DNA from: a virus
Length of the DNA: 33,565 nt
Virus record (IMG/VR): IMGVR_UViG_3300049445_000074
Coordinates: 1-33,565 of that record
Direction: 5' to 3' (one strand)
Made by a program: the position numbers and the translations under genes. Of the stretch, positions 23,072 to 28,970 are shown one piece after another (position 1 is the stretch's first letter; each line of letters begins with the position of its first letter). Below the pieces are notes generated by a model, which saw nothing but the letters and a program-made list of their open reading frames with translations, was not told where the DNA came from and did not search any database.

Positions 23072-23191
23072 GTCCTGCTCGAACGACGCGATAGGCTGAT
23101 CACCTAGGCGGGAAGCGCTCGACGGCTGGCGGTAGTCGCTGGACCTGGTAGTGCGTGATGTGCATATTGCACAGAAGCGTTCGAGCAGGAC
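23072..23191 (+). ncRNA. Structured RNA element in a 149-base gap
   Basis: GTCCTGCTCGAACG (23072-23085) is perfectly complementary to CGTTCGAGCAGGAC (23178-23191). Inside are a stem ACC(T)AGG with CCTGGT, a smaller AGCG/CGCT hairpin between them, and a TGTGC-ATATT-GCACA hairpin. The AAAGGAGG of the next gene follows directly. It could be a riboswitch-like leader, an RNA processing site or a ribozyme; I cannot assign a class. Confidence 0.65.
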
Positions 23192-23207
23192 CTTGAAAGG
23201 AGGAAAC

Positions 23208-23474
23208 ATGGAAGAATGGCTAGTAGAGGAGTTCCTTCAGGACCCTCGTAGTGGTGAGGAGAAAGTCTCTTACCACCAACTTGTCGATGCCGAAACGGCC
23301 GAAGAGGCCTTCACCAAGGCTGGTCGCGAGGCAGGTAAGAAGCGACCAGGTCCGGGTCCGGAGCCATGGGGCTTCTACTTCGCTCCAGACGAACTGGAGC
23401 CGCTAGAACCGAACTACCGTTGGGCAGCATCTGATGGCTCGTCGGTATGCTACGAAGTGAGGCTGATCAAGTGA
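23208..23474 (+). CDS. 88-residue protein downstream of the RNA element
   Basis: The ATG at 23208 follows AAAGGAGG. The acidic product begins MEEWLVEEFLQDP and shows a mixed alpha/beta layout (VSYHQLVDAETAEEAFTKAG), a Pro/Gly loop (PGPGPEPWG), and a C-terminal strand. The strand-helix opening with AETAEEAF is typical of small one-domain phage proteins. Function unknown. It overlaps the acetyltransferase by 4 bases. Confidence 0.76.
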   Translation: MEEWLVEEFLQDPRSGEEKVSYHQLVDAETAEEAFTKAGREAGKKRPGPGPEPWGFYFAPDELEPLEPNYRWAASDGSSVCYEVRLIK

Positions 23475-23770
23475 GAACCTGCTTCGTCATTCCGGAAGCT
23501 AGGGCGATAGCGGACCTCGTTAAGCCTGGTGAGCTGACGCCCAACTGGACGATCACGCGCATCAACGTACCTTCTTCACATCGCGGTCAAGGTTACGGTC
23601 GCGAGCTGCTTCGTCAGATTCTCGAAGAGGCAGACGCTGAAGGTGTGACGTTGCAACTCGAGATCAGTCCCTCAGACGGACTCAACTACGGACAACTCTG
23701 GCACTGGTACAAGAGACACGGTTTCGTTCGATACGAAACTGGCTACATGCGAAGGAGACCACGTGTGTGA
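23471..23770 (+). CDS. Compact GNAT-family acetyltransferase
   Basis: The GTG at 23471 lies in a GTGA overlap. In 99 residues it shows the GNAT acetyl-CoA motif INVPSSHRGQGYGRELL (R-x-x-G-x-G near residues 38-44), a strand with LQLEISP, and a final WYKRHGFVRYETGYMRR typical of the C-terminal helix and strand. It lacks part of the usual N-terminal region (most family members are ~150 residues). The target could be a host protein, a peptide or a small molecule. Confidence 0.88.
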   Translation: MRTCFVIPEARAIADLVKPGELTPNWTITRINVPSSHRGQGYGRELLRQILEEADAEGVTLQLEISPSDGLNYGQLWHWYKRHGFVRYETGYMRRRPRV

Positions 23771-23900
23771 TCACGACGGGCTCGATGAGGAGTGCCCGGG
23801 ACGCTCATGCCGATGTGTGTGCATGAGCTGCATCATGGGAACTAACCGTCCAGAGGGGCTGAACCTGAATGGTAGGATCGGACTCGTACAAACCGACTGA
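23763..23900 (+). CDS. 45-residue Cys-rich protein
   Basis: The GTG at 23763 has GAAGGAG five bases upstream and overlaps the acetyltransferase end by 8 bases. The product has six Cys in 22 residues (VCDHDGLDEECPGRSCRCVC and then SC), a dense metal site candidate. It overlaps the next gene by 32 bases. Confidence 0.62.
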   Translation: MCDHDGLDEECPGRSCRCVCMSCIMGTNRPEGLNLNGRIGLVQTD

Positions 23901-24117
23901 CTCGTGGGGCATTGTCTGGCGAGGACTCGTAGGCATACCGCTCATCGTGCTCGGTTTGGCTTTGTGCTTGACGATCGTCGGCATCCCGCTAGGCTTGCCG
24001 TTGATTTTCATCGCGGGAAAGCCCCTCGCAGACGAACTACGCAGAAGGACACACAAGCATGTACACCGAAAAGACGGTGTACCTAAGGACTGTAAAGTCC
24101 TGAACGGAGGTAAGTGA
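23869..24117 (+). CDS. Small membrane protein
   Basis: The 82-residue protein has two adjoining hydrophobic segments, about residues 18-35 and 36-52 (VGIPLIVLGLALCLTIVGIP and GLPLIFIAGKPLA), resembling half of a YccF-like repeat. It ends in a basic tail with His and Lys. The ribosome site is weak and the start lies inside the preceding small gene. It likely sits in the host membrane; the function is unknown. Confidence 0.75.
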   Translation: MVGSDSYKPTDSWGIVWRGLVGIPLIVLGLALCLTIVGIPLGLPLIFIAGKPLADELRRRTHKHVHRKDGVPKDCKVLNGGK

Positions 24118-24464
24118 TGACAGGTGTAACGTACACCGTAGTGGGCATCGACGCACACAATCTCGACCCGGGCGCCAAGATCATCGTCAAGGTCGCCAGC
24201 GTCCAGCTCCGTGCGAAGAACGACTTGCAAGTCAAGCTGCAAGTCCTCCCCGAGAAGGAGAAGGACTTCGAAGCGGAACTCCGCGCGGCTATCGCAGGCG
24301 GCGAGCGAGACGACCTGTTCGACTGGCTCAAGGGCATGTGCATGTCGAATCTCGTCATCGCCGACAAGCTCGGTGCACTGTTCGACGAGCTGTGCAAGAC
24401 CAACCGCACTCTCATCAACATGGACGACGGCATCAGGAACACAATCGGAGCGATGCTCAAATGA
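24117..24464 (+). CDS. 115-residue protein, function unknown
   Basis: I use the ATG at 24117, six bases after GGAGG, over the GTG three bases earlier. The N-terminus is beta-rich (VTYTVVGIDAHNLDPGAKI), then a helical second half (LFDWLKGMCMSNLVIADKLG; ALFDELCKTNRTL). No domain is recognised. Its composition is that of a soluble cytoplasmic protein. Confidence 0.76.
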   Translation: MTGVTYTVVGIDAHNLDPGAKIIVKVASVQLRAKNDLQVKLQVLPEKEKDFEAELRAAIAGGERDDLFDWLKGMCMSNLVIADKLGALFDELCKTNRTLINMDDGIRNTIGAMLK

Positions 24465-24493
24465 AGTTCCTCACCTGAAAGGAGGTGAACAAC

Positions 24494-24706
24494 ATGAAGG
24501 CAATAGGAGGCGCCTATCTGGTAGTCAACCCTGATCTCGATTCCGACAACGCCGTCGATCTCCGCAGAGTCTGGCTACCGCGCGTGCAAGTCACGCTGGT
24601 AAAGATCCACAGGGGCAGGCTTCGTCCTTACGAAGTCAAGACCGCTGATGGACGGCTTTTCATCGTGGGACGACTTGACAAGGTCAAGGTCGCACGTGCC
24701 GCTTAG
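24494..24706 (+). CDS. 70-residue basic beta-rich protein
   Basis: The ATG at 24494 is 8 bases after AGGAGG; the longer reading begins with a GTG inside that ribosome site. The product is mostly strands (MKAIGGAYLVVNPDLD; VQVTLVKIHRG; RLFIVGRLDKVKV), possibly an OB- or SH3-like fold. Its stop forms the first base of a terminator hairpin. No function recognised. Confidence 0.74.
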   Translation: MKAIGGAYLVVNPDLDSDNAVDLRRVWLPRVQVTLVKIHRGRLRPYEVKTADGRLFIVGRLDKVKVARAA

Positions 24707-24725
24707 GGAAGCCCAAAAACTTCCC
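24706..24725 (+). terminator. Hairpin terminator candidate
   Basis: GGGAAG (24706-24711) pairs with CTTCCC (24720-24725) around an 8-base A-rich loop. It ends one transcription unit just before the promoter at 24748. There is no T-run. Confidence 0.5.
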
Positions 24726-24747
24726 AAAGAAAAACCATGTAAACCAC

Positions 24748-24777
24748 TTGTGGATCCCCTTGGATCCCAGCTATAAT
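24748..24777 (+). promoter_or_regulatory. Rightward promoter
   Basis: TTGTGG (24748-24753), an 18-base spacer and TATAAT (24772-24777), followed by AGAA. It lies 41 bases before the ATG at 24819, which has GGGAGG. Confidence 0.76.
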
Positions 24778-24818
24778 AGAAGTCAGAGCGAAAATCCAAA
24801 TCGCAAAGGGAGGACACC

Positions 24819-25277
24819 ATGTCCGAAAGCACTCAGACGTCGCCGGCCAAGCCCGACCAGCCGCTGGCGCCGATCACTCCGAAGACCGCTCGGTTCCCGC
24901 TCCCGACTGGCGTCGTGACGCCCATCGAGCTGCGCAACCACCTGGTGAAGGAGAACATCGCCGCCGCGACGCTCAAGCCGCAGCAGATGTACGCGTACGT
25001 CAAGGCGCCGGGCAAGACCGACCCGTTCCCCGTCAAGTGGTACGACGAGGCCGGCAACGTCTACGACAAGGCCCAGGCCGACGTGCTCACGCGCCCCGGC
25101 ATCGACGGCATGCAGAACGGCGTCGACTGGTACATCCGGCGCAACACTCCGAAGACGGCCGAAGAGGTCCAGGCCGCGGTCGCCGCTGACACCGACCCCG
25201 ACGAGTCCACCGCCGACGACACTGCCGGTACGGACAACGAGGACGGCGAAGAGGGCGACTTCGACGAGGCCGAGTAG
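24819..25277 (+). CDS. Codon-optimised DNA-binding-like protein with acidic tail
   Basis: The 152-residue protein is related to the 88-residue protein at 17197: both open with an ITP motif and carry PQ-M-Y-Y-K-G in a helix-turn-helix position (here LKPQQMYAYVKAPG, about residues 54-67). A longer wing region follows (VKWYDEAGNVYDKAQADVL). Residues ~115-152 are an acidic tail (Asp/Glu-rich). Codons end nearly always in C or G. It has its own promoter and is followed by a strong hairpin. The acidic tail could bind host nucleoid or polymerase; this is inference. Confidence 0.82.
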   Translation: MSESTQTSPAKPDQPLAPITPKTARFPLPTGVVTPIELRNHLVKENIAAATLKPQQMYAYVKAPGKTDPFPVKWYDEAGNVYDKAQADVLTRPGIDGMQNGVDWYIRRNTPKTAEEVQAAVAADTDPDESTADDTAGTDNEDGEEGDFDEAE

Positions 25278-25338
25278 TCCCACATCTTCCCGCGGGCGCC
25301 CCCCGGCCCCCGCAGCGGGAAGGACCTGGAGAGTGGGA
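25278..25338 (+). ncRNA. GC-rich structured element after the stop
   Basis: Starting on the base after the TAG, TCCCAC (25278-25283) pairs with GTGGGA (25333-25338). Nested inside, CTTCCCGC (25286-25293) pairs with GCGGGAAG (25315-25322) around a very GC-rich loop. There is no T-run. It may stabilise the mRNA 3' end or terminate. Its place after a codon-biased gene parallels the hammerheads, but it lacks their core. Confidence 0.58.
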
Positions 25339-25708
25339 ACCCCGGGTGGGAATGCGGACTGGCGATGAGACACGTTGGTTAGCGTTCATGGGACTGATAA
25401 GCCGCGACGCCCCCAGAGATGTCGCAGGCGACGCAGTTGGGCCTCCAGGTTACAACTAAAGACGGACCCCTCCTCGAAACTGGCGCAGGCCCACAAACTG
25501 GCGTGGGAGTACGGGAGGGGTCGCAAAGCGGGACAACGCTGCCGAGTGATCGAGGCTGGCCAACGAGTCTACATAGGTAGTACTGCCAGATAGTAACCAG
25601 GCACTGGTGTCCCGAAGGGCCCGAGCGCTGCAGACCAGTCACAATTGGAATGCGTTCCTCAGCACCGGAAACGCTCGGGCCCTTCCTTAGCAGGACAGGA
25701 TGTAATAC
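25339..25708. other. Non-coding stretch with structured RNA signals
   Basis: I see no convincing gene. The region has GCGAC...GTCGC, a 9-bp GACCCCTCC (25465-25473) with GGAGGGGTC (25514-25522) enclosing CCCAC/GTGGG, and a direct repeat AAACTGGCG (25477-25485 and 25496-25504). A 72-codon frame from a TTG at 25375 lacks a ribosome site. A structured RNA is at least as likely. Confidence 0.5.
25614..25685 (+). ncRNA. 14-bp stem-loop element before a gene
   Basis: GAAGGGCCCGAGCG (25614-25627) is perfectly complementary to CGCTCGGGCCCTTC (25672-25685). The 44-base interior includes GGAA-TGCG-TTCC. The stem length equals that of the element at 23072, and both end shortly before a start codon. It could also be a terminator with a large loop. 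Confidence 0.58.
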
Positions 25709-25939
25709 ATGGCCCACCTAGATATAACGGCTACGGAGGCGGAACAGCTTCGTGACGTTCTAGACATTGAGATTGACGCCTGGGAATCAGAGGTTGAACG
25801 GATTTGCGAACAGCCCTTCGACACGTGGGAAGCGCTGTTGAAAGAGTCCGAGTTCCCTAGCTCAGTCTTGACCACGCTCCAGAAGGTAAGGAAGCAGGTG
25901 ATAGACAATGGGCGAGGAGGCTCCCCCGAAACTGTTTGA
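25709..25939 (+). CDS. 76-residue acidic helical protein
   Basis: The ATG is at 25709, 23 bases after the stem-loop. The product is acidic and helical: TATEAEQLRDVLDIEIDAWE, then VLTTLQKVRKQVIDNG. No Cys cluster or membrane segment is present. It overlaps the following wing-helix gene by 32 bases. Function unknown. Confidence 0.72.
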   Translation: MAHLDITATEAEQLRDVLDIEIDAWESEVERICEQPFDTWEALLKESEFPSSVLTTLQKVRKQVIDNGRGGSPETV

Positions 25940-26321
25940 GCACTGCTCGACGGTTTTCGAGGCCATGAAGAAGGCATCTACGCCTCAGAAGGTCGATGGC
26001 ACACACACGCTCGTGTACGAGGGCTTCCTCACACGGCTGTTCGCCGACCACAATCTCGCAACTCCCTACTACACCACGGTGATGCGTAGGCTCAAGCAAA
26101 TGAGTTGTGTTCGACAGCTCTCGCGTGGCGGAGGCAACTCGCCGTCCAAGTGGGAGATGCTCGAAGAGCCTACCTGGGAGAAGTTCGAGCAGTACGAAGA
26201 GCGACGATTCCAACAGAACACCAAGCTCGGCCAGACCATGGATGGCGTCAAGTCGCTCGCGACGCGTATGTCTGACGTCGAAGTTCGTCTGGCTGTTCTA
26301 GAAGGGAAGGAAGCGGTATGA
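25908..26321 (+). CDS. Winged-helix-like DNA-binding protein with coiled coil
   Basis: Residues ~30-85 fit a winged helix: LVYEGFLTRLFADHNL, then PYYTTVMRRLKQMSCVRQL, then a wing RGGGNSPSKWEML. A coiled coil follows (TKLGQTMDGVKSLATRMSDV and VRLAVLEGKE), suggesting a dimer. It is probably a transcription regulator of phage or host genes; the target is unknown. It overlaps both neighbours. Confidence 0.74.
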   Translation: MGEEAPPKLFEHCSTVFEAMKKASTPQKVDGTHTLVYEGFLTRLFADHNLATPYYTTVMRRLKQMSCVRQLSRGGGNSPSKWEMLEEPTWEKFEQYEERRFQQNTKLGQTMDGVKSLATRMSDVEVRLAVLEGKEAV

Positions 26322-26470
26322 CCAAAATCGTTCTCATGGTTGTCGATGACGAGAAGGCTCGGGAGTTCGTCGAGGACGCAACGGCGATGGACAACCTGAT
26401 CGCATACGTCGACAAGGACGGCAAGGATATCGAGCTGCAGCTAGACAGCATCGAGATCGTCAATGGCTGA
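26318..26470 (+). CDS. 50-residue acidic protein
   Basis: The start lies in an ATGA overlap with the winged-helix gene and the end overlaps the next gene by 8 bases. The product begins MTKIVLMVVDDEKAREFVED, a strand and helix, then a second strand pair (AYVDKDGKDIELQLDSIEIV). It looks like a compact alpha/beta fold. No function recognised. Confidence 0.68.
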   Translation: MTKIVLMVVDDEKAREFVEDATAMDNLIAYVDKDGKDIELQLDSIEIVNG

Positions 26471-26795
26471 GACGACATTCGAGGAGGCTAGACGCTGTCC
26501 TTTCTGTCAACAGCCAAGTAAACTGGTCGACGCGAAGAAGCTACCACAGGGCGGCAAGCTGCACACCTTCCAGTGTGACAACGAACGTTGCACAGACAAT
26601 AGCGGTCGTCGTGTAGTCCAGACCAACCCTGACGGCTCACTGGCCCAACGTACTGCGGGTCCGAAGGCATTCGAGGCGCTGAACCACTTCTCGGAGTCAG
26701 CACAACGCGCAAGGCAGGAGCTCCAGCTACTCGAACTCGAATCGCTACACCCGACTATGACCAGGCAAGAACTCATACGCATGCTGGGAGGCTGA
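26463..26795 (+). CDS. Zinc-ribbon protein
   Basis: The 110-residue protein has RCPFCQQP (about residues 11-18) and FQCDNERCTD (about residues 36-45), two CxxC-type knuckles that make a zinc ribbon. A C-terminal helical half follows (SAQRARQELQLLELESLHP). It may bind nucleic acid or a protein partner. The ATG is at 26463. No more specific family is recognised. Confidence 0.78.
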   Translation: MAETTFEEARRCPFCQQPSKLVDAKKLPQGGKLHTFQCDNERCTDNSGRRVVQTNPDGSLAQRTAGPKAFEALNHFSESAQRARQELQLLELESLHPTMTRQELIRMLGG

Positions 26796-26796
26796 T

Positions 26797-26958
26797 ATGC
26801 CTTGGTGGGGATGGCTCATCGCATCAATCTTCGGAGCCTACTTTCTACTTATGGCAGTCGTTATCGCCGCTACCCTTCACAACAACCGAAAGATACAGAA
26901 GGCGATAGACCGCACAGAAGAAGAGATCGGACGTTGGGACTATCGCTACAAGTTCTAA
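26797..26958 (+). CDS. 53-residue single-pass membrane protein
   Basis: GGGAGG precedes the ATG at 26797. The product starts MPWWGW, continues with a hydrophobic helix (LIASIFGAYFLLMAVVIAA, about residues 7-25), and ends with a charged amphipathic helix (NNRKIQKAIDRTEEEIGRW). It should insert in the host membrane. A holin or other lysis role is possible but unsupported here. Confidence 0.75.
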   Translation: MPWWGWLIASIFGAYFLLMAVVIAATLHNNRKIQKAIDRTEEEIGRWDYRYKF

Positions 26959-27086
26959 GCGAGTCTAAGCTGGGACAAAAAGCGCGCGCAGTAGACCCCG
27001 TTAACAGTATGTTCCAGCGGTTAGACCTACCTTAGAACGCGTCTAACCAATGAGTCTACAAAGTTAGCTAATCCAAGAAAAACACG
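26959..27086. promoter_or_regulatory. Cluster of GTCTA repeats, operator candidate
   Basis: The core GTCTA or its complement TAGAC occurs in GAGTCTAAG (26961-26969), GTAGACC (26991-26997), GGTTAGAC (27019-27026), GTCTAACC (27041-27048) and GAGTCTAC (27052-27059). GGTTAGAC and GTCTAACC form an inverted pair. A TTAGCTAA palindrome (27064-27071) follows. The next gene encodes a helix-turn-helix protein. No clear -10/-35 was seen. Confidence 0.6.
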
Positions 27087-27371
27087 ATGAACATCGACGA
27101 GTTCGAAGCTCAACTCAGACGAGACGAGACCGCAGACCAACCACTGATCACACCTGTAGAGTATGGACGACTTAGGGGTATCGCGCCCCAGCTGGTCTAC
27201 TACTACATCCGGAACAAGAAGATCGACACACAGATCTGCCCCTGTGGACGGCGGTGCATAGATAAGGAGGCCGCAGATGAGCACTTCAGATCTACTGGAA
27301 AACTACCCCCGAAAAACGATGAAGGACCTAGCACAGGCGATCCTGGAGATGCCGGAGGACTGGCAGAGTAG
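27087..27371 (+). CDS. Helix-turn-helix regulator with zinc-like Cys
   Basis: The 94-residue protein has an excisionase/MerR-like motif, LRGIAPQLVYYYIRNKKI (about residues 30-47), followed by ICPCGRRCIDKEAADEHF with three Cys in the wing. The C-terminus is disordered and Gly/Pro-rich. It is the third member of the motif group seen at 17197 and 24819. Repeats upstream could be its own operators. Its last 95 bases overlap the next gene in another frame. The ribosome site is weak, as expected of a low-level regulator. Confidence 0.78.
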   Translation: MNIDEFEAQLRRDETADQPLITPVEYGRLRGIAPQLVYYYIRNKKIDTQICPCGRRCIDKEAADEHFRSTGKLPPKNDEGPSTGDPGDAGGLAE

Positions 27372-27600
27372 GCCCGTTGGCATTATGGACCCTGAGGTAG
27401 GCGAGTGCGATCCGTGGTGGGGATACTTCGGCGAAGCTGAGGAATGGATATTCCTCAGCTACGAACTACCAGAAGAAGTGTGGCGTGTACGAGTAGCTAT
27501 AGAAGCCGCAGCAGAAAGGAGGGCGTCGGAGGAACGTAGGGCAGCGCAGATCAAGGCTGTACCGGAAGAAATGAGGAGGTTCTTGCCGTTATGCCAGTAG
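27277..27600 (+). CDS. 107-residue acidic protein, function unknown
   Basis: AAGGAGG lies six bases before the ATG at 27277. The product has a helical start (TMKDLAQAILEMPEDWQSRP), a central acidic aromatic region (CDPWWGYFGEAEEWIFLSY), and a charged helix (AAAERRASEERRAAQIKAV). The opening resembles small proteins that begin with a helix on the MKDL pattern. No function is assigned. It overlaps both neighbours. Confidence 0.75.
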   Translation: MSTSDLLENYPRKTMKDLAQAILEMPEDWQSRPVGIMDPEVGECDPWWGYFGEAEEWIFLSYELPEEVWRVRVAIEAAAERRASEERRAAQIKAVPEEMRRFLPLCQ

Positions 27601-28058
27601 CACCGAACAAGGTCGAGGTTAGTCCCGTCAACAAGGACATGACGCGACTCACGTACACCTGCATGATGTGTGGGCAGCCGTGCCAGATCGACGTCGACAC
27701 CGACAGGTACGAAGTATGGAGGCGTGGCGCAGGTCACGTACAGGACATCTTCCCCGAGATGTCAGCGTCCGAACGTGAGGTCATGATCTCTGGTTCTCAC
27801 GGCAAGTGCTTCGACGATGCCTTCAAGGACCCCGAAGAGGACAAAAGCTGGAAGCTCGAGGATCTTCCTGGTAGGCTCGACGAGGCCGATCCTGAGGGTA
27901 AGTACGTACAGATGTTCGACGACGATGATGACGATCCTTACGGATACTACGAAGACCGAGACGACACGGGACGTGAAGAGCGACGTGAGGAGATGGAAGA
28001 CGAAGATCGAGACGGCGAGATGATCTTCGGCGACCAGACAGCATTGGACGAAGACTGA
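27591..28058 (+). CDS. Actinophage zinc protein with acidic tail
   Basis: The 155-residue protein has YTCMMCGQPCQIDV (about residues 22-35), then YEVWRRGAGHVQDIFPEMSA and EVMISGSHGKCFDD, a pattern familiar from small actinophage proteins of unknown function; the Cys residues probably bind zinc. Residues ~105-155 are extremely acidic (a DDDDDD run and many Glu). The acidic tail looks like an added, disordered extension. Soluble; no enzyme motif. Confidence 0.8.
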   Translation: MPVAPNKVEVSPVNKDMTRLTYTCMMCGQPCQIDVDTDRYEVWRRGAGHVQDIFPEMSASEREVMISGSHGKCFDDAFKDPEEDKSWKLEDLPGRLDEADPEGKYVQMFDDDDDDPYGYYEDRDDTGREERREEMEDEDRDGEMIFGDQTALDED

Positions 28059-28282
28059 TGCCATCCTCATCGCTACGTGAGAGTGAAGGTCGTCAACTAG
28101 CCTTCAGGCCAAACATCTGGGACAAGCAGCCTGCCGACTCTCGGTGTCAGTGTACGTGGGCCCCCGCACCAGGAATGAGTCCGTACGGAAGCAGGGCACC
28201 GTGGGGACTCAAGTTCAAGAACCTCCTGTGTGTCCATCCCCACAACAACCACTACAAGGAGGTCATCGGCGATGCCAACTAG
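28058..28282 (+). CDS. 74-residue protein, function unknown
   Basis: The ATG shares one base with the upstream stop. The product contains SRCQCTWAPAPGMSPYGSRA and a C-terminal KNLLCVHPHNNHYKE, with Cys and His that could bind metal. Its end overlaps the next gene by 11 bases. No family is recognised. Confidence 0.72.
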   Translation: MPSSSLRESEGRQLAFRPNIWDKQPADSRCQCTWAPAPGMSPYGSRAPWGLKFKNLLCVHPHNNHYKEVIGDAN

Positions 28283-28544
28283 TGACTGGATCTGCGAGCA
28301 CCCCCACTACAAGGGTCGGCATCACAGGGGACACAGGAGGTGCGTTCGTGCCAGACGACGAATCGAAGCGGCGAAGCGCCAGGCGAACGTGGCGCCGCAG
28401 AAAACGATCGGTGATCGGCAAGGAGTGGACACCACCAGGGCTCCAGGACGTACACGCGGGAGTCTGGTGCCAAAAGTGCCATCTCCGGCATCCCTACAAC
28501 GGAAGGGACAAACTGGTAAGCCAGTACGAGCAAAGAAGCGATAG
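28272..28544 (+). CDS. Basic protein overprinted by the next gene
   Basis: The ATG at 28272 follows AAGGAGG. The 90-residue product begins MPTSDWICEHPHYKGRHHRG and is strongly basic. Its first 35 residues look like a real Cys/His-containing segment. The last 197 bases are shared with the gene at 28348 in another frame and read as a low-complexity Arg/Pro/Lys tail, so only the N-terminus may be under selection. Confidence 0.6.
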   Translation: MPTSDWICEHPHYKGRHHRGHRRCVRARRRIEAAKRQANVAPQKTIGDRQGVDTTRAPGRTRGSLVPKVPSPASLQRKGQTGKPVRAKKR

Positions 28545-28632
28545 GTGGGTCCTGATGTGGATATGCCCAAAGACGAACAACGTGGTAGGTGAGATATGGC
28601 TGGGCTCTTCGTCTTCTTCGAACGGACCTTGA
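28348..28632 (+). CDS. Zinc-ribbon protein, GTG start inside another gene
   Basis: AGGAGG is 7 bases before the GTG at 28348. The 94-residue product has a basic start, then VWCQKCHLRHPYNGRD (CxxC) and RWVLMWICPKTNN (a single Cys), as in a degenerate zinc ribbon of unknown function. Folding character is better in this frame than in the overlapping one. It overlaps the next gene by 37 bases. Confidence 0.72.
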   Translation: MPDDESKRRSARRTWRRRKRSVIGKEWTPPGLQDVHAGVWCQKCHLRHPYNGRDKLVSQYEQRSDRWVLMWICPKTNNVVGEIWLGSSSSSNGP

Positions 28633-28970
28633 TCGCTACAGTAATCGTCCTTGCCTTCTCTGTATACCTGCTAATCCGCCACGCTAGGAGGAGTGACGGG
28701 TTCTGGCTTTTCAGGGTAGGTCAAGACCGGCCAAGCTGGGAGACGTGTGCACGCTGCAAGGGTATGGGCGTGCACATGATCAGCGGAGCACCCATCCCCA
28801 AGCAGTATCGTAACAGGTACACGGAGGGATACAGCAGCTTCATTCAGTCGGACATAGCCAACACTGTCCAGTGCGGCAACTGTCTAGGTCACGGTGGCTA
28901 CTGGGTCTACGAAGACAAGACACGGATCGAGAACATCGTACCCAACAAGCCTTTCGGAGGTTACGAGTAA
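28596..28970 (+). CDS. Membrane-anchored protein with two DnaJ-type zinc motifs
   Basis: The 124-residue protein has a transmembrane helix at about residues 10-28 (ERTLIATVIVLAFSVYLLI). Then come CARCKGMG (about residue 51) and CGNCLGHGGY (about residue 93), two CxxCxGxG motifs as in the DnaJ cysteine-rich domain, which uses such pairs to bind zinc. There is no J domain. A host-chaperone-like or scaffolding role at the membrane is inference. It ends one base into the next start. Confidence 0.75.
   Translation: MAGLFVFFERTLIATVIVLAFSVYLLIRHARRSDGFWLFRVGQDRPSWETCARCKGMGVHMISGAPIPKQYRNRYTEGYSSFIQSDIANTVQCGNCLGHGGYWVYEDKTRIENIVPNKPFGGYE

Noticed and set aside
25375-25593. 72-codon open frame from a TTG
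   Set aside because: No ribosome site, and the stretch is better explained by paired RNA arms. It is kept as a non-coding region, with proteomics suggested.
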